Shown: piece by piece, positions 6,507-14,119 of the stretch | How the letters are laid out: each line of letters opens with the position of its first letter | Numbering within the stretch: the first letter of the stretch is position 1 | Source: SKNW01 sp050485865 | Lineage (GTDB): Bacteria; Gemmatimonadota; Gemmatimonadetes; Longimicrobiales; Gaopeijiaceae | Direction: 5' to 3' | DNA length: 26,623 nt | Assembly (NCBI GenBank): GCA_050485865.1 | Contig: JBJHCE010000023.1 | Span: 1 to 26,623 of the forward strand | The notes under the pieces: model-generated | What the model saw: the letters and a program-made list of their open reading frames with translations, nothing else | Told to the model about the DNA's origin: nothing | The model's database searches: none | Made by a program: the position numbers and the translations under genes

Positions 6507-9274
6507 CCGGCCCCCAGGGTCTGGAGCTTCTCCTTGAGCCTGTCGCGCTGGTAGCGGAAGGTGTCCGCCTTCTCCCGCTCCTTCGCCACCACCTCCGCCG
6601 GAGCCCGCCCGGTGAACCCCTCGTTTCCGAGCTTCGCCTCGGCACCCCGGAGCTGCCCGTCGAGGCGCTCGATCTCGCGGGCGAGCCGCCCCCGCTCCTT
6701 CTCCAGGTCCACGAGACCGTCCAGGGGGAGGAAGAGCTCGGTTCCGTTCTGGAGCACCGCGGTGGCTCCCGCACCCCCGGGGGCGGCGGCCTCGAAGGCC
6801 ACCCCCTGGACCCGGGCGAACTGGTGGAGCCGCCCCGACTCCGCCTCCACGGAGCGCCGGAACTCCCCCGGCGCCCCCACCAGCACGAGGCGAACCGGCG
6901 CCCCCTCGCCCACCCCGTACTCCTTCCGGAGGCTCCGCACGGCGGCCACGAGTTCCTGGAGCGCCTCGAAGTCCGCCTCCGCCCCGGGGTCGAACCGCTC
7001 CGCATCCCCGGAAGGCCACGCCGCGAGGGACAGGAACTCCGGCCTGGGCTCCGCGCCCTCGCCCTCGGGCCAGGGGATCCGGTCCCAGAGGTGCTCCGTC
7101 ACGAAGGGCACGAGGGGGTGCAGGAGCCGGAGCGTCCCGTCAAACACGTGCACGAGCACCGCCCGCGCCGCCTCGCGGCTCCCCTCCCCCTCCTCACCCC
7201 GAAGGCGCGACTTCACGACCTCCAGGTACCAGTCGGCAAAATCCCCCCAGAAGAAGCGGTGCGCCCGCTCCACCACGTCGTGGAGCCGGAAGCGCTCGAG
7301 CCCGTCGGTCATCCCGGCGGCGGCCCGGTGGTAGCGCGACAGGATCCACCGGTCGGCGGTCTCGAGCTCGCCCTCCACCGCCGCGAGCGACCGCACCGGC
7401 CCCTCCCCCACCGACATGAGGGTGAAGCGCCCCGCGTTCCAGAGCTTGTTCGCGAAGTTCCGCCCCGGGGCGAAGGCCGCCTCCAGGTCCTCGTGGTCCA
7501 GGTGGATGTCGGTCCCCACCCCGCACATGGAGAGCACCGTCCACCGGAGGGCGTCGGCGCCGAAGCGGTCCACCACCTCCAGCGGGTCGATCCCGTTCCC
7601 CAGGGACTTGGACATCTTCCGCCCCTTCGCGTCCCGCACCGTCCCGTGCAGGAAGACGTCGGAAAAGGGCGCCTCCCCCTGGAACTCGTACCCGGCCATG
7701 ATCATCCGGGCCACCCAGAAGAAGAGGATCTCGGGCGCGGTGACGAGGGTGTGCCCCGGGTAGAAGGCCTCGAGGTCGTCGGTCTCCTCGGGCCACCCGA
7801 AGACGCTGAAGGGCCAGAGCCACGACGAGAACCAGGTGTCGAGCACGTCGGGGTCCTGCTCGAGGGATGCGGAGCCGCAGGCGGTGCACGCCGCCGGGTC
7901 CTCCCGGAGGCACATCACCTCGCCGCAGTCCCCGCAGGTCCACACCGGAATCCGGTGCCCCCACCAGAGCTGCCGGGAAATGCACCAGTCGCGGATGTTC
8001 CCCAGCCACTCCTCGTAGGTCTTCGTCCACCGCGCCGGGTGGAAGCGCACCGCTCCGGAACGGGAGGCGGCAAGGGCCGGCTCCGCAAGCGGCTTCATCT
8101 TCACGAACCACTGCTCCGAAAGGCGTGGCTCGACCACCGTGTCGCACCGGTAGCAGTGGGGCACGCTGTGCCGGTGCGGCTCCACCCCGGCCACGAGCCC
8201 CTTTGCTTCCAGCGCCCGCATCACCGCCTTCCGGGCCTCGAACCGGTCGAGCCCCCGGAACGCCTCCGGGGCGTTCTCGTTCACCTGCGCCCCGGGGGTG
8301 AGGACATCGAGCACCGGGAGCCCGGTCCGCTTCGCGATCTCGAAGTCGTTCGGGTCGTGGGCCGGGGTCACCTTCACCATGCCGGTGCCGAACTCCCGGT
8401 CCACCCAGGCGTCGGCCACGATGGGGATCGGGCGGTCCGCCAGGGGGAGAAGCACGTGCTTCCCGACGAGCCCCGCGTAGCGCGCGTCGTCCGGGTGCAC
8501 CGCCACCCCGGTGTCGCCGAGCATCGTCTCGGGGCGCGTCGTGGACACGGTGAGGGCCCACCCGCCGTCGGCGAGCTGCACGATCGCCTCCGCCCCGGCC
8601 GCATGCGCCGCCGCAGCCGCAGCCTCGGCATCCCCCGAAAGGGGATACCGGAGGTGGTGGAGCCGCCCGTCGGTCTCGATCCCCTCCGCCTCCTCGTTCG
8701 AGAGCGCCGTGCCGCAGCGGGGACACCAGTTGATGATGTACTCGCCCCGGTAGATCAGCCCCTTCTCGTAGAGGCTGACGAAGACCTCGCGCACCGCCCG
8801 CGAGAGCTCCGGGTCCAGGGTGAAGCGGGTGCGGTTCCAGTCGCAGCTCGCCCCGATCGCCTTCAGCTGCTCGAGGATCGTCCCTCCGGTCTCGTCCACG
8901 AACGCCCAGACGCGCTCGACGAAGGCGTCGCGCCCCAGGTCGAAGCGGGTCACCCCCTCCTCGGCGGAAACCTTCCGCTCGACCACGTTCTGCGTGGCGA
9001 TCCCGGCGTGGTCGGTCCCGGGCACCCACACCGCCGCGCGCCCGCGCATCCGCTCCCACCGCACGAGCACGTCCTGCACCGTGTTGTTCAGCCCGTGCCC
9101 CATGTGGAGCACGGCGGTCACGTTCGGCGGAGGAATCACGATCACGTACGGGTCCTGGCCGCCCTCGAGGACGTCGGAGGCGGAGCGCGAAAAGACGCCG
9201 TGGTCCAGGGCGCGTCGGAAGAGGGGACCCTCGATGGACGAGGGGTCGAGGCGCGGAGGAAGGGCTTCGGACAC
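6503..9274 (-). CDS. valS: Valyl-tRNA synthetase
   Basis: This 923-residue class I synthetase charges tRNA-Val. The HIGH-type motif is HMGH at 57-60 inside NVTAVLHMGHGLNN, and the KMSKS loop lies near residue 553 in GRKMSKSLGNGIDP. Cysteine pairs in the CPRCG and CGDCGEV/CTACGS segments look like zinc knuckles. The editing domain has the TTRPETMLGDT signature. The C-terminal 65 residues form the coiled-coil tRNA-binding arm of ValRS, ending in a Lys/Glu-rich helix. The GTG at 9274 fits the usual family start. No clear Shine-Dalgarno sequence precedes it; instead a C-rich sequence lies there. The stop overlaps the lipoprotein start. Confidence 0.98.
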   Translation of the reverse strand: MSEALPPRLDPSSIEGPLFRRALDHGVFSRSASDVLEGGQDPYVIVIPPPNVTAVLHMGHGLNNTVQDVLVRWERMRGRAAVWVPGTDHAGIATQNVVERKVSAEEGVTRFDLGRDAFVERVWAFVDETGGTILEQLKAIGASCDWNRTRFTLDPELSRAVREVFVSLYEKGLIYRGEYIINWCPRCGTALSNEEAEGIETDGRLHHLRYPLSGDAEAAAAAAHAAGAEAIVQLADGGWALTVSTTRPETMLGDTGVAVHPDDARYAGLVGKHVLLPLADRPIPIVADAWVDREFGTGMVKVTPAHDPNDFEIAKRTGLPVLDVLTPGAQVNENAPEAFRGLDRFEARKAVMRALEAKGLVAGVEPHRHSVPHCYRCDTVVEPRLSEQWFVKMKPLAEPALAASRSGAVRFHPARWTKTYEEWLGNIRDWCISRQLWWGHRIPVWTCGDCGEVMCLREDPAACTACGSASLEQDPDVLDTWFSSWLWPFSVFGWPEETDDLEAFYPGHTLVTAPEILFFWVARMIMAGYEFQGEAPFSDVFLHGTVRDAKGRKMSKSLGNGIDPLEVVDRFGADALRWTVLSMCGVGTDIHLDHEDLEAAFAPGRNFANKLWNAGRFTLMSVGEGPVRSLAAVEGELETADRWILSRYHRAAAGMTDGLERFRLHDVVERAHRFFWGDFADWYLEVVKSRLRGEEGEGSREAARAVLVHVFDGTLRLLHPLVPFVTEHLWDRIPWPEGEGAEPRPEFLSLAAWPSGDAERFDPGAEADFEALQELVAAVRSLRKEYGVGEGAPVRLVLVGAPGEFRRSVEAESGRLHQFARVQGVAFEAAAPGGAGATAVLQNGTELFLPLDGLVDLEKERGRLAREIERLDGQLRGAEAKLGNEGFTGRAPAEVVAKEREKADTFRYQRDRLKEKLQTLGAG

Positions 9275-9409
9275 GGGGAGGTGGTCCCGGTGGGGGTTTT
9301 TTGGGGGGGGAGATGCAGACGTGGGGGTCCGGGGCCGGGGGGCCGGCGTGGCGGGGGCCCCCGGGCCGCGATCAGGGAACCCGAAAGGTGTTCCGGCGAA
9401 AGGCGTCCG
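9275..9409. other. valS leader with G-rich, T6-interrupted tract
   Basis: On the plus strand, which is the template for valS, the gap holds a G5 run, TTTTTT at 9297-9302 and G8 at 9303-9310. Several further G4-G6 blocks follow up to about 9360. These runs could form a G-quadruplex in the template strand. The gap also holds the 10-bp palindrome GGGGGCCCCC near its right side. It separates the TonB-like gene from valS. No promoter elements or T-box are recognisable. Confidence 0.4.
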
Positions 9410-10342
9410 TCAATTTCCCCCGCCGCCCGGGCCGGGGCCCCCGGAACCGCCACCGGAACCTCCCCCGCCTCCGCCACCGCTGCCGCCGGAGCCGGAGCCG
9501 GAGCCCGACTGTGCCCGGGCCCGCTCCGCATCGAGGCGTTCCCGGATCTCCCGGGCCCGCTCGGCCCAGCTCTGCCGGACCTCGGCGGTGGCGCTGCCGC
9601 GAAGGATGTCGCGGACCTCCCAGTCGCGGACCATCATGTCATTGCGCCGGGCCTGGGGCATCTGGAAGGACACGGGAAGGGGGATCGAGAAGTCCCCCAG
9701 GTGGAGGCGCCCCGGCGAAAGCCCCCAGCGACGGCCCTGCTCGTCGGTGAAGGTCCAGTCGGTGGCCTCGCCCGAGAGGGCCACCGCCACCGCCACCGAG
9801 TCGTTCCAGTCGCGGATCATGGCCCTGAGGAGGAGCTCGGCCCGTTCCTCGTCGGTGAGGTCGGCGTAGTCCCGGGAAAGAGGCGCCCAGAGCCGGGGGT
9901 CCCCCATCTGCGGCTGGAGGCGCTCCCACGCCGTCCTGGGATCCGGGTCGTCGGCCTGCGCCTGGGCCCCGGTGCCGGGCCGGGGGATCTCCGGGGGTGC
10001 GGGGATCGGCACGGCGAGGGGTGCCTCCTCCTCCATCGGGTCCGGGAGGTCCACAACGATCTCGGGCGGGGTGGTGACCTCGGTGGGCTCCGGGTCGTCC
10101 GGGACCTCCTGGAAGGTCACGATCTCGATCCCCACGAGCTCCGGGTCATCCGGGTCCGAGGGGGGCGACATGCGCATTTCGGGCATCCGGTCCAGGAGCC
10201 CGGGGTAGGCCAGCACAAGCAGGATGTGCACGAGGACCGACACCCCGATCCCGACCCGGATCGCAGTGCGGTCGAGCCGGCGGGTGCGGCTCCGGCCCGC
10301 GGACTCGGCGGCGTCGGGAGGCGGGGACGGGTCGGTGGCCAT
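9410..10342 (-). CDS. TonB-N-terminus-like membrane protein, Gly/Ser tail
   Basis: The 310-residue protein begins with a basic cytoplasmic stretch of about 28 residues, then one transmembrane helix (about 30-48). That helix carries S35 and H39 in SVLVH, the SxxxH pattern by which TonB contacts ExbB/ExbD. A Pro/Glu/Asp-rich periplasmic linker spans about 58-130, again like TonB. The rest (about 135-275) is an unrecognised domain with no TonB C-terminal YP motif or fold signature. It includes DWNDSVAVAVALSG and a charged helix. The last 30 residues are almost entirely Gly and Ser. No exbB or exbD is in the window. It may couple to an ExbBD-type motor or simply be an envelope anchor. Confidence 0.75.
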   Translation of the reverse strand: MATDPSPPPDAAESAGRSRTRRLDRTAIRVGIGVSVLVHILLVLAYPGLLDRMPEMRMSPPSDPDDPELVGIEIVTFQEVPDDPEPTEVTTPPEIVVDLPDPMEEEAPLAVPIPAPPEIPRPGTGAQAQADDPDPRTAWERLQPQMGDPRLWAPLSRDYADLTDEERAELLLRAMIRDWNDSVAVAVALSGEATDWTFTDEQGRRWGLSPGRLHLGDFSIPLPVSFQMPQARRNDMMVRDWEVRDILRGSATAEVRQSWAERAREIRERLDAERARAQSGSGSGSGGSGGGGGGGSGGGSGGPGPGGGGN

Positions 10343-10407
10343 GGAGGGTGGTAACCCCCCGCCCGGGGGCAGTTCCGACGCGCTTCCCGGAAGTGCCGGC
10401 GGCGGAG

Positions 10408-11070
10408 TCAGGGCGCGCCCGCGGCGCGAACCGGGTTCGCGACCTCGCCCACCCCGGGGATCCGGACCACCACCTGGTCTCCGGCGGAGAGGGGGCCCAC
10501 CCCCTCGGGGGTGCCGGTGGCCAGGATGTCGCCGGGCTCCAGCGTCATGACCCCCGAGATCCAGGACACGAGTTCGGGCACAGGAAAGGCCAGGTCGTCC
10601 ATGGAGCCCGCCTGCCGGAGGACCCCGTTCACGAGGGTCTCGACCCGGAGGCGCCCAGGGTCGAGTCCGGCCTCCTTGACAATGTCAAGGGCAACGGGGG
10701 TGCCCGCCGGCGCGAAGGTGTCGAACCCCTTGGCCCGGGTCCACTGGCCGTCGGTGCGCTGGAGGTCCCGGGCCGTCACGTCGTTCAGCGGGAGGACGTG
10801 GGAGAGGACGCTCCACGCCTCGGACGGGGCGACGCGGCGGGCCCTCCGCCCCACCACGAAGGCGATCTCGCCCTCGAAGTCCACCCGCCCGGACTCCGGG
10901 GGAAGGACGATGGCGTCGCCCGGGCCCACGAGAGCCGACGGGGGCTTCAGGAAGAAGAGGGGCTCGGCGGGAACCTCGTGTCCGAGTTCCCGGGCGTGGG
11001 CCAGGTAGTTTCGTCCCACGCAGAGGATCTTCGTGGGGCGCGGCGGCGCCCCGCCGGGAGGGGGGATCAT
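10408..11070 (-). CDS. Fumarylacetoacetate hydrolase (FAH) family protein
   Basis: The 220-residue size and motifs fit the FAHD1/YcgM-type subgroup, which hydrolyses or decarboxylates acylpyruvates or oxaloacetate. The opening CVGRNYLAHARELG is typical. The divalent metal ligands are present as E66 and E68 in DFEGEIAFVVG and D97 in NDVTARDLQ. K114 in the AKGFDTFAP segment and the TGTPEGVG loop near the C-terminus complete the active site. The substrate cannot be set, and no aromatic catabolic genes are nearby. The gene lies 48 bp downstream of the small membrane-protein gene. The frame begins MIPPPGGAPPRPTKIL; the fold starts at about residue 12, so the first residues may be dispensable. Confidence 0.93.
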   Translation of the reverse strand: MIPPPGGAPPRPTKILCVGRNYLAHARELGHEVPAEPLFFLKPPSALVGPGDAIVLPPESGRVDFEGEIAFVVGRRARRVAPSEAWSVLSHVLPLNDVTARDLQRTDGQWTRAKGFDTFAPAGTPVALDIVKEAGLDPGRLRVETLVNGVLRQAGSMDDLAFPVPELVSWISGVMTLEPGDILATGTPEGVGPLSAGDQVVVRIPGVGEVANPVRAAGAP

Positions 11071-11118
11071 GGGAGTCCGCGGGGCCGGGGCCGGGGGGGT
11101 CCGGCGCCCGCGTGCCGC

Positions 11119-11325
11119 CTACGGCTTCCTGGGGCCGGTGGGGCGGTACCGGATCGTCCCGACGATGGCCACGGTGGCCGCGCCCGCGTACCCGAGAAGG
11201 ATCACCGTCCACCAGAAGACCACGTCGGGCTGATCGGCGGCGGCTCCGGCGCTCCGGGCCCCGAAGGCCATCAGGGCGAAGACGATCCAGACGGCTCCGA
11301 CGACGAATCCGAAGATGCGGGACAT
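11119..11325 (-). CDS. Small two-helix membrane protein
   Basis: The 68-residue product has a hydrophobic helix at about 5-24 (FGFVVGAVWIVFALMAF), a short polar loop, and a second helix at about 37-58 (FWWTVILLGYAGAATVAIVG). It ends in a basic RYRPTGPRKP tail that is probably cytoplasmic. No family is recognised. The helix pattern, same-strand position between dinG and the FAH gene, and sensible spacing support a real gene. A structural or accessory inner-membrane role is possible, but nothing in the sequence sets it. Confidence 0.6.
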   Translation of the reverse strand: MSRIFGFVVGAVWIVFALMAFGARSAGAAADQPDVVFWWTVILLGYAGAATVAIVGTIRYRPTGPRKP

Positions 11326-11360
11326 GGCGGGGTCCTGGCGGGGTTCGGTGGCAGGCGGTG

Positions 11361-11390
11361 GAGCCCGCGCACGCGTGCGCGCGGCGGGCC
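11361..11390. other. Palindrome downstream of dinG
   Basis: A perfect 14-bp palindrome (GCGCACGCGTGCGC) lies at 11367-11380. An outer pair, GCCCGC at 11363-11368 and GCGGGC at 11384-11389, offers an alternative larger hairpin. It follows the dinG stop on the minus strand and precedes the small membrane-protein gene. There is no T-run, so terminator function is uncertain. Confidence 0.35.
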
Positions 11391-11398
11391 CGGACGCC

Positions 11399-14089
11399 TC
11401 AATCTACCGCGCCCTCGCCTCCGGGCAACCCGCCCCCGCCTTCGTGGAACTCCCGGATCCGCTCCGCCACCTCGCTCCACGGCGCCCGCATGGGAGGAAG
11501 GCCAGGAAGTGCACCCAGGAGGCGACGCCCGTACCGGGCGGTGAGGATCCGCCGGTCCAGGAGAAGCACCACCCCCCGGTCGCTCCGGGCCCGGATGAGC
11601 CGGCCGAACCCCTGCCGGAGGCGGAGCGCCGCCAGGGGGAGCTGGTAGTGCGAGAACCCGCTCATTCCCCGGGCCTCCAGTGCCTCGGTCCGCGCCTGGG
11701 TAATGGGCTCGGTGGGCACCCGGAAGGGAATCTTCTGGAGGACGAGGCCCCGGAGAGGCTCGCCGGGCACGTCCACCCCCTCCCAGAACGACGAGGTGCC
11801 GAGGAGGATCCCCCGCCCCGACCGGGTGAACTCCCGGAGCATCCGGTGCCGCGACCCCTCGCCGTGCACCCAGAGGGGAAAGCGCGCCTCCACCCCGCCG
11901 GCCCGGAGGAGGTTCGCGGTGGCCCGGAGCGCCCGGTACGAGGTGAAGAGCACGAAGACCCCGCCCCCGGAGAGCTCGGCGAACTCCCGGGTCACCCGGG
12001 CCGTGGCCTCCTGGAAGGCCCGCCAGTCGCCCTGGTCCGGAAGGTCGGTGGGGACGGCGAAGAGGGCCTGCCGCGCGTAGTCGAAGGGAGACGGCACCTG
12101 CGCCTCCACGACGGGAAACGGGAGCTCCGCTCCGGCCCCCCTTCGGGGCGCGGACCCCACCTCGACCCCACCCTCGAACGCGGCCGCGGGGTCGTGGAGG
12201 GCCAACGCCCCCTGGAATTCCGCCTCGTGTGCATCCTCCCCTGGATCCTTCGGAGGGACGAGCCCGAGGCGCTCGCGCAGGAACCGGAACCCCGAGCTGC
12301 CCGTGGTGAGGGTGGCCGAGGTGAGGACCGCCGTGTCCACCTGCTCGAAGAGGGCCTCGCGGAGGAGCTCGCCCGGCTCCACCGGGGCCGCGGCCAGGCG
12401 CACGTTCCGGAAGGCCTCGCCCCCCCTGCCCCGCCCCTCGATCCAGCGCACGAAGCGGGTCCCGCTGTCGCCCGGGGCGAGCACGGTGCCGAGCGCCCCT
12501 ACCGCCGACTCGAGGCGGCGCTCCACCGCCCGCAGGTCCAGCACCCGGTCCTCCATCCGCTCCTCCCGGGCCGGGTCCTCCTCGAGACGCGCCCGGAGCT
12601 CGCCCACCTCGCGGCGGATCCGGTCGAAGGCGGCGACGAGGGCGTCGAGGGACTCGAGGGTGGCCTCGTCGTCGGTGGGGTCGCGGGGGTCGCCCCGGCC
12701 GAGGCGAAGGGGCTCCTCCTCCTCGCCCGGGACCCGGGGCTCCAGGAGGTCGAAGAAGCGGCCGAGGGCCTCGCGCCCGCGGAGCACCTCGGGGCGGATC
12801 CGCTCGCCCACCCGGCGGAGGAGCGAGGAGGCCTCGGGGTCCGTGGGGGCCTCGCCCTTCAGGCGTTCCTCCACCGCCGCGAGCACCCCCTTCCCGTTCC
12901 GGTCGAGGCGCGCGAGGAGGCGGTAGAGCCCGAGGCGGGTGGCCTCGGCGCCCAGGTGCGAGGTGGCGGCGTCCTCCACGTTGTGGGCCTCGTCCAGGAT
13001 CACGTGGCGGTACGGGGGGAGGACCGCGGTCATGGCCCAGTTGTCGGCGGCGCGGCGGAGCGACAGGTCGCTGAAGAGGAGGGCGTGGTTCACCACCAGG
13101 AGGTCGGCGGCGGCGGCGCGGCGGCGGGCGCGCTGGTAGAAGCAGCGCTGGAAGTGGGGGCAGCGGGCCTTGAGGCAGATGTCGCCGTCGGAGCGCACCT
13201 CCTCCCAGACCTCGTCGGAGGGGGGGGCGGAGAGGTCCGAGAGCGACCCGTCCTCGGTGGCGGCGACCCAGGCGCGGAGGGCGTCGAGCTCGGCGCTCCG
13301 GTCGTCCTCGAAGAGCGTCGGGGCGGACTGGGCGGCGAGAAGGAGGCGGCGGATCGAGACGTAGTTCCCCCGCCCCTTCACGAGGGCCCAGCGGAGGTCC
13401 TCGCCCAGGATCCCTTCCAGGAGGGGGAGGTCCTTCCCCACGAGCTGCTCCTGGAGGTTGATCGTGTTCGTGGAGATCACCGTGCGCTCGCCGTTCCGGA
13501 GCGCCCAGAGGGCGGCGGGAAGGAGGTAGGCGAGGGACTTTCCCGTGCCCGTCCCCGCCTCCACGACCGCCACCCCCTTCTCGTTGTAGCGCTCGGCCAC
13601 GAGGCGGGCCATTTCCCGCTGCCCGGGGCGGTCCTCGTACCCGGTGTGGGCGCCGGCGAGGCCGCCGCCGGGGGCCAGGAAGCCGTCTACCTCGTGGGGG
13701 GTCAGTGGCTGCCGCACCCGGGGCTGGGGAGGCTCCACCACCACGTAGAGCCCCTCGGCCCGGTTGTCGGTAATGGCGGTCCCGAGGCCGTTCTCGTAGA
13801 CCCGGGCGGCGAGCTCGAGATCGGCCTCCGAGGGCTCGAGGACCCCGGACGGGTGGTTGTGGAGGAGGATCTCTCCGGCCTCCGCATCCTTCGCGGCGAC
13901 CAGGACCGCGCTCCGGTTTCCCCGGGCCACGGCGCGCGGGTTCCGGATGATGCGGTCGGGGTCGACGGCGGCGAGGAAGCAGACCTCGCGCCCCCCGGCA
14001 CGCTCGATCTCGGCGCGGACGCGGGCCGCCGCCTCCGGGTCCAGGCGGAGCGGGGCGGTGGAGGCGGCGGGTTTCGAGGTGCGGATCAC
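11399..14089 (-). CDS. JAB-domain/DinG-like XPD-family helicase fusion
   Basis: The 896-residue protein joins two modules. Residues of about 1-120 form a RadC-like JAB/MPN domain with JAMM metal residues H77 and H79 (HNHPSG), S87 and D90, and candidate acid E35. The rest is a DinG/XPD superfamily 2 DNA helicase. It has Walker A AGTGTGKS at 178-185, DEAH at 366-369, TSATLT, the motif V region GTSSFWEGVDVPG and motif VI RQGFGRLIRAR near 823. Three Fe-S-domain cysteines, C305, C310 and C316, have the same spacing as the last three of E. coli DinG. The position expected for the first is S245 (GNYVSIRR). It probably unwinds DNA or R-loops in repair, with the JAB module perhaps acting on a protein partner. 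The start is GTG, 30 bp after the upstream gene. Confidence 0.93.
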   Translation of the reverse strand: MIRTSKPAASTAPLRLDPEAAARVRAEIERAGGREVCFLAAVDPDRIIRNPRAVARGNRSAVLVAAKDAEAGEILLHNHPSGVLEPSEADLELAARVYENGLGTAITDNRAEGLYVVVEPPQPRVRQPLTPHEVDGFLAPGGGLAGAHTGYEDRPGQREMARLVAERYNEKGVAVVEAGTGTGKSLAYLLPAALWALRNGERTVISTNTINLQEQLVGKDLPLLEGILGEDLRWALVKGRGNYVSIRRLLLAAQSAPTLFEDDRSAELDALRAWVAATEDGSLSDLSAPPSDEVWEEVRSDGDICLKARCPHFQRCFYQRARRRAAAADLLVVNHALLFSDLSLRRAADNWAMTAVLPPYRHVILDEAHNVEDAATSHLGAEATRLGLYRLLARLDRNGKGVLAAVEERLKGEAPTDPEASSLLRRVGERIRPEVLRGREALGRFFDLLEPRVPGEEEEPLRLGRGDPRDPTDDEATLESLDALVAAFDRIRREVGELRARLEEDPAREERMEDRVLDLRAVERRLESAVGALGTVLAPGDSGTRFVRWIEGRGRGGEAFRNVRLAAAPVEPGELLREALFEQVDTAVLTSATLTTGSSGFRFLRERLGLVPPKDPGEDAHEAEFQGALALHDPAAAFEGGVEVGSAPRRGAGAELPFPVVEAQVPSPFDYARQALFAVPTDLPDQGDWRAFQEATARVTREFAELSGGGVFVLFTSYRALRATANLLRAGGVEARFPLWVHGEGSRHRMLREFTRSGRGILLGTSSFWEGVDVPGEPLRGLVLQKIPFRVPTEPITQARTEALEARGMSGFSHYQLPLAALRLRQGFGRLIRARSDRGVVLLLDRRILTARYGRRLLGALPGLPPMRAPWSEVAERIREFHEGGGGLPGGEGAVD

Positions 14090-14119
14090 CGTGGGCGGCC
14101 GGGGCTGGGGGGCCCGCCC

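Noticed and set aside
6824..10354. 1176-codon open frame on the plus strand opposite valS and the TonB-like gene
   Set aside because: It is antisense to recognised genes, is rich in Arg, Gly, His and Pro, and has no domain motifs; long open frames are expected on the opposite strand at this GC content.
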